In this document: in pieces, positions 36,820-45,998 of the stretch
Layout of the letters: each line of letters starts with the position of its first letter
Position numbering within the stretch: position 1 is the first letter of the stretch
Translations under genes and position numbers: made by a program
Assembly (NCBI RefSeq): GCF_900539295.1
Contig: NZ_UQBH01000009.1
Location: forward strand, 17,462 to 81,461
Reading direction: 5' to 3'
DNA: 64,000 nucleotides
DNA from: an uncultured Megasphaera sp.
GTDB taxonomy: Bacteria > Bacillota > Negativicutes > Veillonellales > Megasphaeraceae
The notes under the pieces: model-generated
The model's database searches: none
Told to the model about the DNA's origin: nothing
The model's input: the letters and a program-made list of their open reading frames with translations, nothing else

Positions 36820-38114
36820 TATAAAACCTCCCCGTTTTTCATCACAAATTTACCATTTACGATGGCAGCTGCCGCCTTCCCCTTGAAGATCATTTCATCA
36901 AAAGGAGTCGACTTTCCCTTGGAATAGAATTTCGAGGAATCTACTGTCCATTCTTTATCGAGATCAAGAATCGTTAAATCGGCATCTTTACCCGGTGCAA
37001 TGACGCCGGCATCGAGGCCGAGGATTTTGGCCTGGGCCGTCGACATGACATTGACCATAGTCATGAGGTCGATGATGCCCGTATGGTATAAATGAGTCAG
37101 CATGGCGCCGACACTCGTTTCAAGACCTACGAAACCGCTGGGGGCCAAATTGAATTCCTGGTCCTTTTCTTCCCATTCATGGGGCGCATGGTCGGTAACG
37201 ACAGCATCGATGGTACCGTCTACCAGGCCTTCGACGCAGGCATCGCGGTGGATGTCCGAGCGGATCGGCGGATTCATTTTATAGCGCGTTTCAAAGGTCC
37301 GCAGAGCTTCATCGGTAAAGATGAGGTGCTGCGGCGTGACTTCTGCCGTGACCTTAACGCCCCGCTTTTTAGCTTGGCGAACGAGGTCGACGGCGTTCTT
37401 GGTGCTGATGTGGGCGATGTGGACCGGCGTCCCCGTCGCTTCGGCAAGGAAGATATCGCGGGCAACGGCGATATCTTCAGCAACAGCCGGGCGGCCTTTC
37501 ATGCCCAGTTCGTTCGATACGACGCCTTCGTGCATATTGCCGCCTTCGATAAGATTGTCATCTTCGCAGTGGTCGATGATAATCTTATGGAACATGCTGG
37601 CATATTCCATAGCTTTACGCATAAAGTCGGAATTTTCAACGTAGTGGCCGTCATCGGAAAAGGCGACGACCCCTTCTTTGGCCATGGCCCCCATAGCCGA
37701 CAGTTCTTTCCCCTGTTGGCCCTTAGAAATGGCACCGATGATTTCGACTTTAACTTTTGCTTCCCGTTCAATCTTATACTTCAAGCCGTCGACAATGATG
37801 GCCGAATCGATGACCGGTTTCGTATTCGGCATGGTGGCGACGCGGGTAATGCCGCCGGCAGCCGCTGCCTTGGTCCCCGTTTCAATCGTTTCCTTGCCCG
37901 ACTGGCCGGGCTGACGGAGATGGACATGCATATCGATAAAGCCCGGTGCTACGACGAGGCCCGAAGCGTCGAAAACTTCTTCGGCGCTGTCCGCTGCCAG
38001 GTTGGCACCGACTTCTTTAATTTTTCCATTTTCAATGAGAATATCGCAAATTTCATCCTGCTGCATGGCCGGATTGATAACTCTGCCGCCTTTAACGAGT
38101 AATGTCAACGTCAT
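36819..38114 (-). CDS. pyrC: Dihydroorotase, class I
   Basis: A 431-residue amidohydrolase. The metal-binding HVHLRQPGQSGKETI is near residue 63, with ATMPNTKPV, an ISTKNAV region, and the catalytic Asp in VTDHAPHEWEEK. It closes carbamoyl aspartate to dihydroorotate. The frame overlaps pyrB by 23 bases. GGGAGG lies 2 bases before the ATG and 8 bases before a TTG at 38108, so the TTG may be the real start. Confidence 0.95.
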   Translation of the reverse strand: MTLTLLVKGGRVINPAMQQDEICDILIENGKIKEVGANLAADSAEEVFDASGLVVAPGFIDMHVHLRQPGQSGKETIETGTKAAAAGGITRVATMPNTKPVIDSAIIVDGLKYKIEREAKVKVEIIGAISKGQQGKELSAMGAMAKEGVVAFSDDGHYVENSDFMRKAMEYASMFHKIIIDHCEDDNLIEGGNMHEGVVSNELGMKGRPAVAEDIAVARDIFLAEATGTPVHIAHISTKNAVDLVRQAKKRGVKVTAEVTPQHLIFTDEALRTFETRYKMNPPIRSDIHRDACVEGLVDGTIDAVVTDHAPHEWEEKDQEFNLAPSGFVGLETSVGAMLTHLYHTGIIDLMTMVNVMSTAQAKILGLDAGVIAPGKDADLTILDLDKEWTVDSSKFYSKGKSTPFDEMIFKGKAAAAIVNGKFVMKNGEVL

Positions 38115-39036
38115 CGCCTCCCATAATAGTCAGATATAATACGGCCATGCGGACGGATACGCCATTCATGACCTGTTCCTGAATCGAAGAGTAATCACTG
38201 TAGCAGACGTCGGAATCGATTTCAACGCCGCGGTTCATCGGGCCCGGGTGAAGGACCAGGACGTCGTCTTTCGCCCATTTGAGGCGATCCTTCTTGATGC
38301 CAAACAGCGAATTATATTCGCCGGCGCTGGGGAAGAATCCGATGCCCTGGCGTTCCTTCTGGATGCGCAGGACGTTGATGACGTCGGCATCCTGAAGGGC
38401 TTCCTTCAAGTCGTAATGGACGGTGACGCCCATGGCTTCCAATTCCGGCTGGAGCAGCGTCCGCGGACCGACGAGGTGAACGTCTGCCCCCATCGTCTTG
38501 AGACCGTAAATATTGGATCGTGCTACGCGGCCGTGGTCGATATCACCGACGATGACCACTTTAAGGCCTTCGATGCAGCCTTTTACTTCCTGAATGGTGA
38601 ACATGTCGAGGAGACCCTGCGTCGGGTGTTCGTGCGCTCCGTCACCGGCATTGATGATGATCGGATCGACGCAGCGCTTGGCAAAGCTCGGCGAACCTTC
38701 CTGTTTCTGACGCATGACGATGGCGTCGACACCCATAGCCGTTACCGTAAGCAGGGTATCACGGAAGCTTTCCCCTTTTTGAATGGAACTTCCGCGGGGC
38801 GTGAAATTGATGACATCGGCACCGAGATACTTGGCAGCCATTTCAAAAGAACCGCGGGTACGAGTACTCGGTTCCCAAAACATGTTGACCACCGATTTGC
38901 CTTTGAGCAAGGACAATTTCTTATTGTCGCTCTTGACGACGGCCTTCATCTTTTTCGCTACCCGCAAGATCAACTCAATTTCTTCCCTTGGCACTCCCTG
39001 GAGTCCCAACAGGCTCTTGCCCTGTATATTAACCAT
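38092..39036 (-). CDS. pyrB: Aspartate carbamoyltransferase catalytic subunit
   Basis: A 314-residue transferase condensing carbamoyl phosphate and aspartate. It has the carbamoyl-phosphate loop FWEPSTRTRGSFE, GSSIQKGES, the HEHPTQGLLD motif and HPGPMNRGVEI. No pyrI follows, so it is the unregulated Bacillus type. The start ATG follows AAGGAGG; a longer frame to 39099 runs through the attenuator and is rejected. First gene of the operon. Confidence 0.96.
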   Translation of the reverse strand: MVNIQGKSLLGLQGVPREEIELILRVAKKMKAVVKSDNKKLSLLKGKSVVNMFWEPSTRTRGSFEMAAKYLGADVINFTPRGSSIQKGESFRDTLLTVTAMGVDAIVMRQKQEGSPSFAKRCVDPIIINAGDGAHEHPTQGLLDMFTIQEVKGCIEGLKVVIVGDIDHGRVARSNIYGLKTMGADVHLVGPRTLLQPELEAMGVTVHYDLKEALQDADVINVLRIQKERQGIGFFPSAGEYNSLFGIKKDRLKWAKDDVLVLHPGPMNRGVEIDSDVCYSDYSSIQEQVMNGVSVRMAVLYLTIMGGDDVDITR

Positions 39037-39049
39037 CGAATCCTCCTTG

Positions 39050-39145
39050 AAAAAAAAGACCTCTGCCGCAGGGCAAAGGTCATATTCTAAGCATGGCAAA
39101 ATATGTCCCTTTGTAGCCTCTCCGGACTATATTAAAGGTACAAGC
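39050..39145 (-). promoter_or_regulatory. PyrR-dependent attenuator of the pyr operon
   Basis: On the minus strand the PyrR-binding loop AGTCCGGAGAGGCT (39128-39115) sits in a CCTTT...AAAGGG hairpin. It is followed by a terminator, GACCTTTGCC/GGCAGAGGTC with eight T (39081-39050), just before the pyrB ribosome site. UMP-loaded PyrR should favour termination. The same arrangement controls Bacillus pyr genes. Confidence 0.9.
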
Positions 39146-39197
39146 TAGAAGTATAAGAATCACACAGTCTCACGGGACTGTCGTATATTCTCTATCT

Positions 39198-39226
39198 ATT
39201 TTATCGACCATAGCCTATAAAGTCAA
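39198..39226 (-). promoter_or_regulatory. pyr operon promoter
   Basis: TTGACT (39226-39221), 17-base spacer, TAAAAT (39203-39198), upstream of the attenuator. Confidence 0.75.
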
Positions 39227-39262
39227 GAAATTTTTCACTTTCTTCTATAAAGCCGGCTTTTT

Positions 39263-39760
39263 TTAAGCCTGATCTGCCGGCGTAATCGTCACCTCTTGCG
39301 GGGAAATAGATACATTATTATAAAAGGCTTCAAAGAGCTGTGCCGGTACATACATCGTACCGTTGACATTGACCGGTCCCGTGCCGTATTGGAAGATGCG
39401 GTTCAAATTGATTTTCTTAATCGTCCCGATCCGTTCATACCAATCTTCGCCGGGCTTAATGATGACATAGGCAATGTTCATTTCAACGCGGACGCTCTGG
39501 TCAGTCGGATCCCAATTTACCGTATAACCGAGCTGTTCAGCTACCTTGCGCAGCGGAATCATGACGACGTCGCCCTTCTTCAGTATCGCTCCGTCGGCCG
39601 GATCCATGACCTTTCCGGCAACGGTAAGCTTACTCTGTTGGATCGCCGTCAATCCCGGAACCGACACATAGGGCCCCATAACAGGACCTTCATTAAAAGC
39701 AAAGGCCGGGCTGACAGCCAAAGCCGCCATAAAGAGCGCCGCAACCATACACTTTTTCAT
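39263..39760 (-). CDS. Secreted copper-amine-oxidase-N-like domain protein
   Basis: A 165-residue protein with a signal peptide (MKKCMVAALFMAALAVSPAFA) and one domain of the copper amine oxidase N-terminal-like type (PF07833): VMIPLRKVAEQLGYTVNWD, an RVEM strand and NGTMYVPAQLFEAF. Such domains are small envelope modules in Firmicutes with no enzymatic role known. AGGGGGAG precedes the ATG. It ends 36 bases before the pyr promoter. Confidence 0.8.
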   Translation of the reverse strand: MKKCMVAALFMAALAVSPAFAFNEGPVMGPYVSVPGLTAIQQSKLTVAGKVMDPADGAILKKGDVVMIPLRKVAEQLGYTVNWDPTDQSVRVEMNIAYVIIKPGEDWYERIGTIKKINLNRIFQYGTGPVNVNGTMYVPAQLFEAFYNNVSISPQEVTITPADQA

Positions 39761-39881
39761 AAGGGACTCCCCCTCCCATCTAAAAATAAGCGATAGATAA
39801 TAACATATGCTTATATATTTCGACAAAGAAATCCTATTTCCTGCTTTCCGCCGGGTGAAGTCAGGGAAATTACAGACGACG

Positions 39882-40952
39882 TTACAAGATTCCGAAATGG
39901 TCCTTTACAATGCCGTCAAGCTGTTCAGCAATCTTCGGAAAAGCCTGGTTTAGATCCAGTGTTTTGACAGAAATCTGATTGCCGCTCATGTGGTAGACAT
40001 TGTCCGGCACCAAGTCTTCATCAGTCTTTGCATAGAGCAGCATGCCTGAAACTTGATGACCCGTTCCGGCTGCTTCCGCCGCTTTATTCTTCACATACGT
40101 AAAAATCTGATAGAGATTACCGGAATGAAGTGTCTGCACGCCAAAATTCGATTGCAGTACCCGCCCATAATATTTTGCATCTATGATGAGCGTCTTATTT
40201 CCGTAAGTCAACGTGATATCCGTCTGCATGACCGGGAGCAGGGCATCAAAGCCGTCATCGAGCTGCCAGGGAATCTGCAGTGCGCGCGCGGAGAAGCCTT
40301 TCAGCCGCTGTCCAAATTCCTGTGCATAGTATTCGAGAATGAATTTTTCATACAGACGGCACATGCGCTGCTCATCCACAAAACCTGCCAGATGATACGC
40401 CCCCCTTTCGGTTGTCAGGAGTGATCCCTCTGCCAAGAGCTGCGAAATAGCCAGCAGCATTTGATACGTGCGGTTATTTCTCTGAAAGCGGATATCCGAG
40501 AACCGGACCTGTGCCAGGTCAACCTCGGCAACATTAGAGAAGAACAGCATTTCCTTCTTGAGTTCCGCCTTGTATTTGTCTTCGACATCGGTCTCTTTCA
40601 AGAGCAGACCGGCCGTCGATTTCAAAATTCGATTGAGCAGATTATCCTCAGAAAGCTCGTCATAATCGCAAGTAACAGCCATGCGATGTCCTGTCCGATT
40701 TTTTACCGTCCCCGGCAAGTTGATTTTCCCGCGAATGACCGGCAGATTTTCGATGCGATTGATGTATTCTCGGTAAAGGCCCTGCTTAAGCTGCCGACTA
40801 ATCCCCTTCGCAAAAATCGCTGCAAACAGGTTATTGATATTATCAAACGGTTCTTTCTCGACATCCTCGTAGGTCGATTTTTTCAGTATCGTAAAGGCAT
40901 AGGACAGCATGTAATAGATATTTTTTATGAAAATGCTCTTATCCGTCGTCAT
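39882..40952 (-). CDS. mcrC: McrC subunit of a McrBC type IV restriction system
   Basis: A 356-residue nuclease subunit. The N-terminal part has KNIYYMLSYAF and DNINNLFAAIFAKG, typical of McrC. The C-terminal PD-(D/E)XK core is MQTDITLTYGNKTLIIDAKYY, with the catalytic Asp and D-x-K. McrC assembles on McrB rings and cuts DNA. It overlaps the mcrB stop by ATGA, so it is coupled. AT-rich codon use is milder than in the island at 22-24 kb. Confidence 0.9.
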   Translation of the reverse strand: MTTDKSIFIKNIYYMLSYAFTILKKSTYEDVEKEPFDNINNLFAAIFAKGISRQLKQGLYREYINRIENLPVIRGKINLPGTVKNRTGHRMAVTCDYDELSEDNLLNRILKSTAGLLLKETDVEDKYKAELKKEMLFFSNVAEVDLAQVRFSDIRFQRNNRTYQMLLAISQLLAEGSLLTTERGAYHLAGFVDEQRMCRLYEKFILEYYAQEFGQRLKGFSARALQIPWQLDDGFDALLPVMQTDITLTYGNKTLIIDAKYYGRVLQSNFGVQTLHSGNLYQIFTYVKNKAAEAAGTGHQVSGMLLYAKTDEDLVPDNVYHMSGNQISVKTLDLNQAFPKIAEQLDGIVKDHFGIL

Positions 40953-43372
40953 TGAAATACTCCATGGAGGATATGTTCCCACCGCTGCACCTTGTCGTCA
41001 TCATCAAACCAGTATTCCGAAAGCATGGGCAGGATATCATAATCCACAACGGCCCGCATCCATCGGTCTGTACAAGTATCCTTCATCTTGCCGCAAAAAT
41101 AACTGTGTCCGATACAGAATCCTTTTCCGAGCGATTGGTCTCTCCGGATTTCTTCGTTCAATTCGACAACCCTTGCAATCAATTCATCAAAGGTCTCATT
41201 ATCCAAGGTGTCCTTATAATCACGGAATCCTTTAGCGTCAAATCCCGGTTCTATTTCAAAAAAGCTGAACCGCCGGCGCAGGGCGTAATCAATCATAGCG
41301 AGGCTTCGATCCGCCGTATTCATCATGCCGATGATGAAAAGGTTCTCTGGCACCGTAAAGGCCATCCCATTGTAAGCCAGGGTCGCCTTTTTGCCTCGAT
41401 AGTCTTTTTCAATGAGCATTAATAACTCCCCAAAGATTCTACTCAGGTTTCCGCGATTGATTTCATCAATAATAAAGAAGAATTTTTTGTCCGGCTGATT
41501 GGCTGCTTTTTGGCAGAACTGATAAAATACGCCGGTCTTCAGGCTAAAACCGCCGGACTCATTCGGCTTGTACCCCATCATAAAATCCTCGTAGGAGTAA
41601 TTCTGATGAAATTGGATGAGTTCAATTTGACTGTCATTCTTTTCTCCCATCAAGGAATAGGCCAGTCGGTTGGCGCAGAAGGTCTTTCCCACACCAGGTG
41701 CCCCTTGCAGGATAATATTTTTCTTATTAAGCAGTACATCTGTCAGACAGTCATAGTTATCCTCTGACATATAGACTTCCGATAGAAAATCATCTTTGGT
41801 ATAGATGTCAGGTGCCACATCCATGTTCAGGGGATTTTCATCACGAATCATATCCATGATGAACTCATACTCATCCTGGGTCAACTTGAAAAAGCTGCCG
41901 TTCGGATTTCGAAAAAATTCCATATCCTTTAGTTCTGGACAGGCCTTGAGTGTCTGGTAGTCGATAGGAGATGACAAGCCTTCCGTCTTTTCAAAAAATA
42001 TCTTCTTGCCATCATTTTCTTCTTTAACCCGGACAAGGGCAACAATCTGCTTTACCGGGTTAGCTTCATAGCCGATGACGAGATCGCCGGCCTTGGCATC
42101 GATAAAATTCTGGAAAATTCTTCGCTTATGCCCGTTTTCGTTATATAGTGTATAGGCCTCCACTTCGCCGACTGAGAGGTCAGAAAAACTCCAGATTTTT
42201 GGACTGGCATTCATCCACCAGTAGGAAGGTTCAGCCTTTTCGTCATCATTTTTTGCATAGAGGTCAACGTCGCTCAAATCAACCTGGTCAAGTGCCTTAG
42301 AAAGCGGATCCCGAAGTTTCCAGATATACTCACTTTTCACCTTCTTGGATGCGTATTTTCCGACATACAGGATGGGCCACCATTTAGCATCTCTGGAATC
42401 ACGGTCTGGTGGGAGCATGCAACCGGTCTTTTCTGAAACCCTTCTTGCCAGGGCAGATGAATTAGCGTTATAGAAATTCTTTGATTCTCCATACTTGCAG
42501 GAAAGCTGTGTGCAGCTGGCTTCTCCACCGCACTCTTTAATCCGCTTCATGATTTGGAGACAATGTTCATTAAAAACGTTCTTATCCTGCAAGAGCGTAA
42601 CCCAGTCCTGTGTCGTCAATCCCGGATCATATTCTGAGGTATTCGGCCACCAGCCATCGTTTTCAGTCCCAGCGTCTTCTGAATCACCGCCTTTGGAGTA
42701 GTGCCGGCTGATATAGAACCCGACATCGAAGGTCAACGTTTTCAGCTCCGGATCCGGATAGCAGGTGTCGGTAAGATGATTTCGAAAGAGCTCTACAAGC
42801 TCCGTATCTTGCCTCAGTTCTTCGCAGATTTCATTATAGAATTCATAAAAATTTCGAATATTATCCCTATAGGAGCCTTTCTTAAACCGATAGCCACTTT
42901 CCAATACGTCCGATACGGCTTTCACCTCGCCGAACTTATAGATGTAGTATTTCTCCGGATATCGCAGCCATAGGTAGACGGTTATGGCATTTTCATGCTG
43001 GTAGTGCTGTTTAGCCTCGTTACCATATTTCTCGAGAAGACTAGCAGACTTTGTCTTAAAAACATTGATGCGATCATAGACCTCCTTACTTTCATCAAAG
43101 AGATCCATATACATAGCGCGGACTTCCTCGGGTGCATTCTTAGCAAAGTCGATGATCATTCCCTTGGGGAAATTATTCATAGAAGTGAGCAAGTTATCGG
43201 TTTCGGCAAGTGACTTTGCCAGCATATCTGCAAAATCAGCCGCATCTACATTCCAATTATCCTGAAAACATTTGATGGCTTCCCATTTGTATTTTTCATC
43301 TTCCCAATGCTTCGGCAGAAAATCTTTTTTATACTGAATCAGAATTTCCTTTAACCTGGATTTATTGAACAT
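40949..43372 (-). CDS. mcrB: McrB AAA+ GTPase with an internal EVE domain
   Basis: An 807-residue motor subunit. Residues 1-380 are an N-terminal region not clearly recognised, perhaps with a small helix-turn-helix around 285-315. Residues about 383-510 look like an EVE (PUA/YTH-like) domain: SYWWMNASPKIWSF, DAKAGDLVIGYEANPVKQIVAL. The AAA+ domain has Walker A GAPGVGKT (557-564), Walker B FIIDEINRG (633-641) and the McrB signature MNTADRS (684-690). EVE domains bind modified bases, so this subunit is likely the reader that directs cleavage of modified DNA. GGAGG precedes the ATG. Confidence 0.9.
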   Translation of the reverse strand: MFNKSRLKEILIQYKKDFLPKHWEDEKYKWEAIKCFQDNWNVDAADFADMLAKSLAETDNLLTSMNNFPKGMIIDFAKNAPEEVRAMYMDLFDESKEVYDRINVFKTKSASLLEKYGNEAKQHYQHENAITVYLWLRYPEKYYIYKFGEVKAVSDVLESGYRFKKGSYRDNIRNFYEFYNEICEELRQDTELVELFRNHLTDTCYPDPELKTLTFDVGFYISRHYSKGGDSEDAGTENDGWWPNTSEYDPGLTTQDWVTLLQDKNVFNEHCLQIMKRIKECGGEASCTQLSCKYGESKNFYNANSSALARRVSEKTGCMLPPDRDSRDAKWWPILYVGKYASKKVKSEYIWKLRDPLSKALDQVDLSDVDLYAKNDDEKAEPSYWWMNASPKIWSFSDLSVGEVEAYTLYNENGHKRRIFQNFIDAKAGDLVIGYEANPVKQIVALVRVKEENDGKKIFFEKTEGLSSPIDYQTLKACPELKDMEFFRNPNGSFFKLTQDEYEFIMDMIRDENPLNMDVAPDIYTKDDFLSEVYMSEDNYDCLTDVLLNKKNIILQGAPGVGKTFCANRLAYSLMGEKNDSQIELIQFHQNYSYEDFMMGYKPNESGGFSLKTGVFYQFCQKAANQPDKKFFFIIDEINRGNLSRIFGELLMLIEKDYRGKKATLAYNGMAFTVPENLFIIGMMNTADRSLAMIDYALRRRFSFFEIEPGFDAKGFRDYKDTLDNETFDELIARVVELNEEIRRDQSLGKGFCIGHSYFCGKMKDTCTDRWMRAVVDYDILPMLSEYWFDDDDKVQRWEHILHGVFQ

Positions 43373-43519
43373 GGGCTGTGCCTCCTTTAAACTTCATGCA
43401 TACAGTTGTATCTGTCCAAGAGTAAAATCATGATACTCACGAACACGATTCCATATCCTGCTCACTTGTAAATAAGCTATACCTATTTTTCATTTGAGTT
43501 CATACCTATATTTTTCCAT

Positions 43520-43572
43520 AAAAAAATCGACCTCTTAAAGTTAGATCTTTTCAGGCTAACTCCAAGAGGTCG
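43520..43572 (-). terminator. Long terminator hairpin after the TauE-like gene
   Basis: Outer stem CGACCTCTT/AAGAGGTCG (43572-43564 with 43536-43528) and inner stem AGTTAG/CTAACT, followed on the minus strand by seven T. It ends the pyrF-pyrE-permease unit. The remaining bases between 43373 and 43520 hold the mcrB promoter region and show nothing else. Confidence 0.75.
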
Positions 43573-43647
43573 GTTCATCGCATGAGTTTTATTATTTCCC
43601 ATGTCTGCCTAAAAGGAAGCCTATCCAAAAGAGCTGTCCTTTATCAG

Positions 43648-44583
43648 TTAAAAGCTAAAAAATCCCGTTTCATCGGCCATAGGCACGAGGGGGAATCCCG
43701 TAGGAACGGGCTGTACAATCATGAATACCAGGGCCGTCAAGACGGCGATGCCCAGGGTAAGGTAGGAGAAGCTGCCTTTTCCTGAATGTTCATATAAGCC
43801 GAACAGGCGGATGCCAACGGCCGTACCGATGGTCGCAAACAAAGCGCCGATAGAAAAATAACGATACATAACATATAAAGCCACAAGGGCAATCATCATG
43901 GCCCCATTAATGACGATGGGGAAGCATTTAGACAGGACCGATTCGGGATTGCGCCGCATGGCGGTGAGCCAATCCGTCCCGTCGATGCCGCTGAGGCCGG
44001 TAATGAAAGCCGACAGGTAAAGCCACTTGTCCCACCAGGTCGTGCCTTTCCGACGGTCGCCCATGCGCCACATGATGACGGCGTACAGCAAAATGGTGAC
44101 GCCGCCGACGATGTAGTAATAATTTTCCGGTATGAAGGGAACAATAGCGGCGCCGATAGTGACTAAGACGCCGGCGCAAATGACCATCTGGACGATTTGC
44201 CACTTCGACGGCCGGGACTTGGGATTCATTTCCCGATAAATCTTGGCAAAGATTTCAAGCAGGAAGATGACGATAAAGAAGGCGATGCCGACAAAAGGAT
44301 TCAATGCTGCCACCCCGACGGTGATCAAGATGGGAATGGCCAGCCGCACGCCCGGGAAGAAGGTAAAGCTTTTGATCCGCATGACGTGGAGCTGAGAGTA
44401 AACCGTAAAATACGTAAAGACGTTAAACATCAACATAGCCGAAATGGCTTCGACCGGTTTGGCTCCCATATACAAAAACAGGAGGAGGACACACATGCTC
44501 ATATTCATGCCTGTAAAGCGGGCAAATATGGTCCCCATCAAACCGGCCACAAAAAACGGGCCTATGGCCGATAACATTTCCAT
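43648..44583 (-). CDS. TauE/SafE-like membrane permease
   Basis: A 311-residue integral membrane protein with about eight hydrophobic segments in two halves. The first has IFARFTGMNMSMCVLLLFLYMGAKP and the second SAFITGLSGIDGTDWL, a repeat pattern resembling TauE/SafE sulfite or organosulfonate exporters. Substrate unknown. AGGAGTTG lies upstream. It is downstream of pyrE by 24 bases and probably shares its transcript. Confidence 0.7.
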   Translation of the reverse strand: MEMLSAIGPFFVAGLMGTIFARFTGMNMSMCVLLLFLYMGAKPVEAISAMLMFNVFTYFTVYSQLHVMRIKSFTFFPGVRLAIPILITVGVAALNPFVGIAFFIVIFLLEIFAKIYREMNPKSRPSKWQIVQMVICAGVLVTIGAAIVPFIPENYYYIVGGVTILLYAVIMWRMGDRRKGTTWWDKWLYLSAFITGLSGIDGTDWLTAMRRNPESVLSKCFPIVINGAMMIALVALYVMYRYFSIGALFATIGTAVGIRLFGLYEHSGKGSFSYLTLGIAVLTALVFMIVQPVPTGFPLVPMADETGFFSF

Positions 44584-44607
44584 GGATAAAACAACTCCTG
44601 ACCCGGA

Positions 44608-45195
44608 TTATTTTAAATGATGGCTTCCCCGTTCCGTCATGGGGATGCCTTGTTTGCAGAGGGGGCATTCTTCCGGCTTGTACGTCGGAACCGTCAAGTG
44701 AAGCAGGGCCTGTACCTGATCTTTCGGTACACCGAATTCAGCCTTGCCGCCGCTGCGGTCGACGAGGAGACCGACACCGACGATGACGCCGCCGGCTTTT
44801 TTGACGACATCGACGACTTCCTGGACCGAGCCGCCGGTGGTTACAATATCTTCTACGATGAGAACTCGTTCGCCCGGTTCAATATGGAAACCGCGGCGAA
44901 GAGTCATGACGCCCTTTTCACGTTCCGTAAAGATGGCCCGCGTACCGAGGGCTTTGCCGACTTCATGCGCTAAGAGGATGCCGCCGGTCATCGGGCCCAT
45001 AACGGTCTGGACGTTCTGGTCTTTAAAGCGTTCGGCCAATTCCTTGCAAAGCTTTTCCGTATATTCCGGATGCTGAAGGACGTTGAATTTTTCGACATAA
45101 AGCGGGCTGTGCAGTCCCGATGTCAAGAGAAAATGGCCTTCCAACACGGCTTTGGTTTCGACTAACAACTGTCTTACTTCTTCTTCTGTCAACAT
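44608..45195 (-). CDS. pyrE: Orotate phosphoribosyltransferase
   Basis: A 195-residue enzyme adding PRPP to orotate. It has the PRPP-binding motif VLIVEDIVTTGGSV near residue 111, the substrate loop FTEREKGVMTLRRGF, and a C-terminal CPLCKQG extension seen in long PyrE forms. It sits 6 bases after pyrF. Confidence 0.95.
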   Translation of the reverse strand: MLTEEEVRQLLVETKAVLEGHFLLTSGLHSPLYVEKFNVLQHPEYTEKLCKELAERFKDQNVQTVMGPMTGGILLAHEVGKALGTRAIFTEREKGVMTLRRGFHIEPGERVLIVEDIVTTGGSVQEVVDVVKKAGGVIVGVGLLVDRSGGKAEFGVPKDQVQALLHLTVPTYKPEECPLCKQGIPMTERGSHHLK

Positions 45196-45201
45196 AATAA
45201 G

Positions 45202-45915
45202 TTATACCCCCTGAATTTCTGCTAAAATCTTTGCGGCTGCCTCTTTCGGATCGTCCGCTTTAGTAATCGGCCTGCCGATTACTAAATGAGAAGCTCCGTC
45301 GCGCAGTGCCTGAGACGGTGTCGTAAATCGTTTCTGGTCATTGGCGACAGCAAAGGTCGGCCGAATGCCCGGCGTGACGATGAGGAATTCCGGTCCGTTC
45401 ATGGCCCGAATTGCTTTTGCTTCATACGGCGACGATACGGTACCGTCGATACCGGCTTCTTTGGCAATTTTCGCCAAGTTTTTTACTGAATCGGCAATGT
45501 TGTCCCTGCCGCCGATTTCCTTCCAAGCACCTTCATCGATGCTGGTCAGTACAGTAACCGCCAACAAGCGCGGCCGTTCGATGCCAAGCTTTGCCGCTTC
45601 ATCGTGAACCGCTTCCGCTGCCGCTTCCATCATGGCCCGGCCTCCGGTCCCGTGAAGGGTCATCAAGTCGGCACCAAGGCGGGTCAAGGCGCGAATGCTC
45701 TGACCAACGGTGTTGGGAATGTCGTGGACTTTCAGATCGAGGAAAACGTGTTTTCCCTGATCCTTCAGATACCGCACTGCATCGGGACCGGCACTGTAAA
45801 ACAGTTCCATACCGACTTTATAAAAAGAAACACTGTCTCCCAGTGTCCCTACGAGCTTCTTCAAGTCTTCCAAAGAATGGACATCCAAAGCCACAATGAT
45901 TCTATCATCTGCCAT
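45202..45915 (-). CDS. pyrF: Orotidine 5'-phosphate decarboxylase
   Basis: A 237-residue TIM-barrel enzyme. Motifs: IIVALDVHS, FYKVGMELF, VFLDLKVHDIPNTV with the catalytic Lys-Asp-x-Lys-Asp pattern, FLIVTPGIRP and LVIGRPITKADDP. The start is the ATG after AGGAGGAG rather than an upstream in-frame ATG. The upstream promoter lies in the gap after the epimerase gene. Confidence 0.95.
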   Translation of the reverse strand: MADDRIIVALDVHSLEDLKKLVGTLGDSVSFYKVGMELFYSAGPDAVRYLKDQGKHVFLDLKVHDIPNTVGQSIRALTRLGADLMTLHGTGGRAMMEAAAEAVHDEAAKLGIERPRLLAVTVLTSIDEGAWKEIGGRDNIADSVKNLAKIAKEAGIDGTVSSPYEAKAIRAMNGPEFLIVTPGIRPTFAVANDQKRFTTPSQALRDGASHLVIGRPITKADDPKEAAAKILAEIQGV

Positions 45916-45956
45916 GAGCTGCTCCTCCTGTATATCTATATAGGCATATCTAATTA

Positions 45957-45985
45957 ATTGTGTCATGTTTTACAACGCCTGTCAA
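45957..45985 (-). promoter_or_regulatory. pyrF promoter
   Basis: TTGACA (45985-45980), 17-base spacer, CACAAT (45962-45957). No PyrR-binding loop is seen between it and pyrF. Confidence 0.55.
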
Positions 45986-45998
45986 GGCGAGGACGACT

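Noticed and set aside
43520..43572. Hairpin with TTAAAGTTAGAT as a possible transposon end, since a similar short string occurs near 24583
   Set aside because: The match is only about ten AT-rich bases and the hairpin with its T run fits a terminator.
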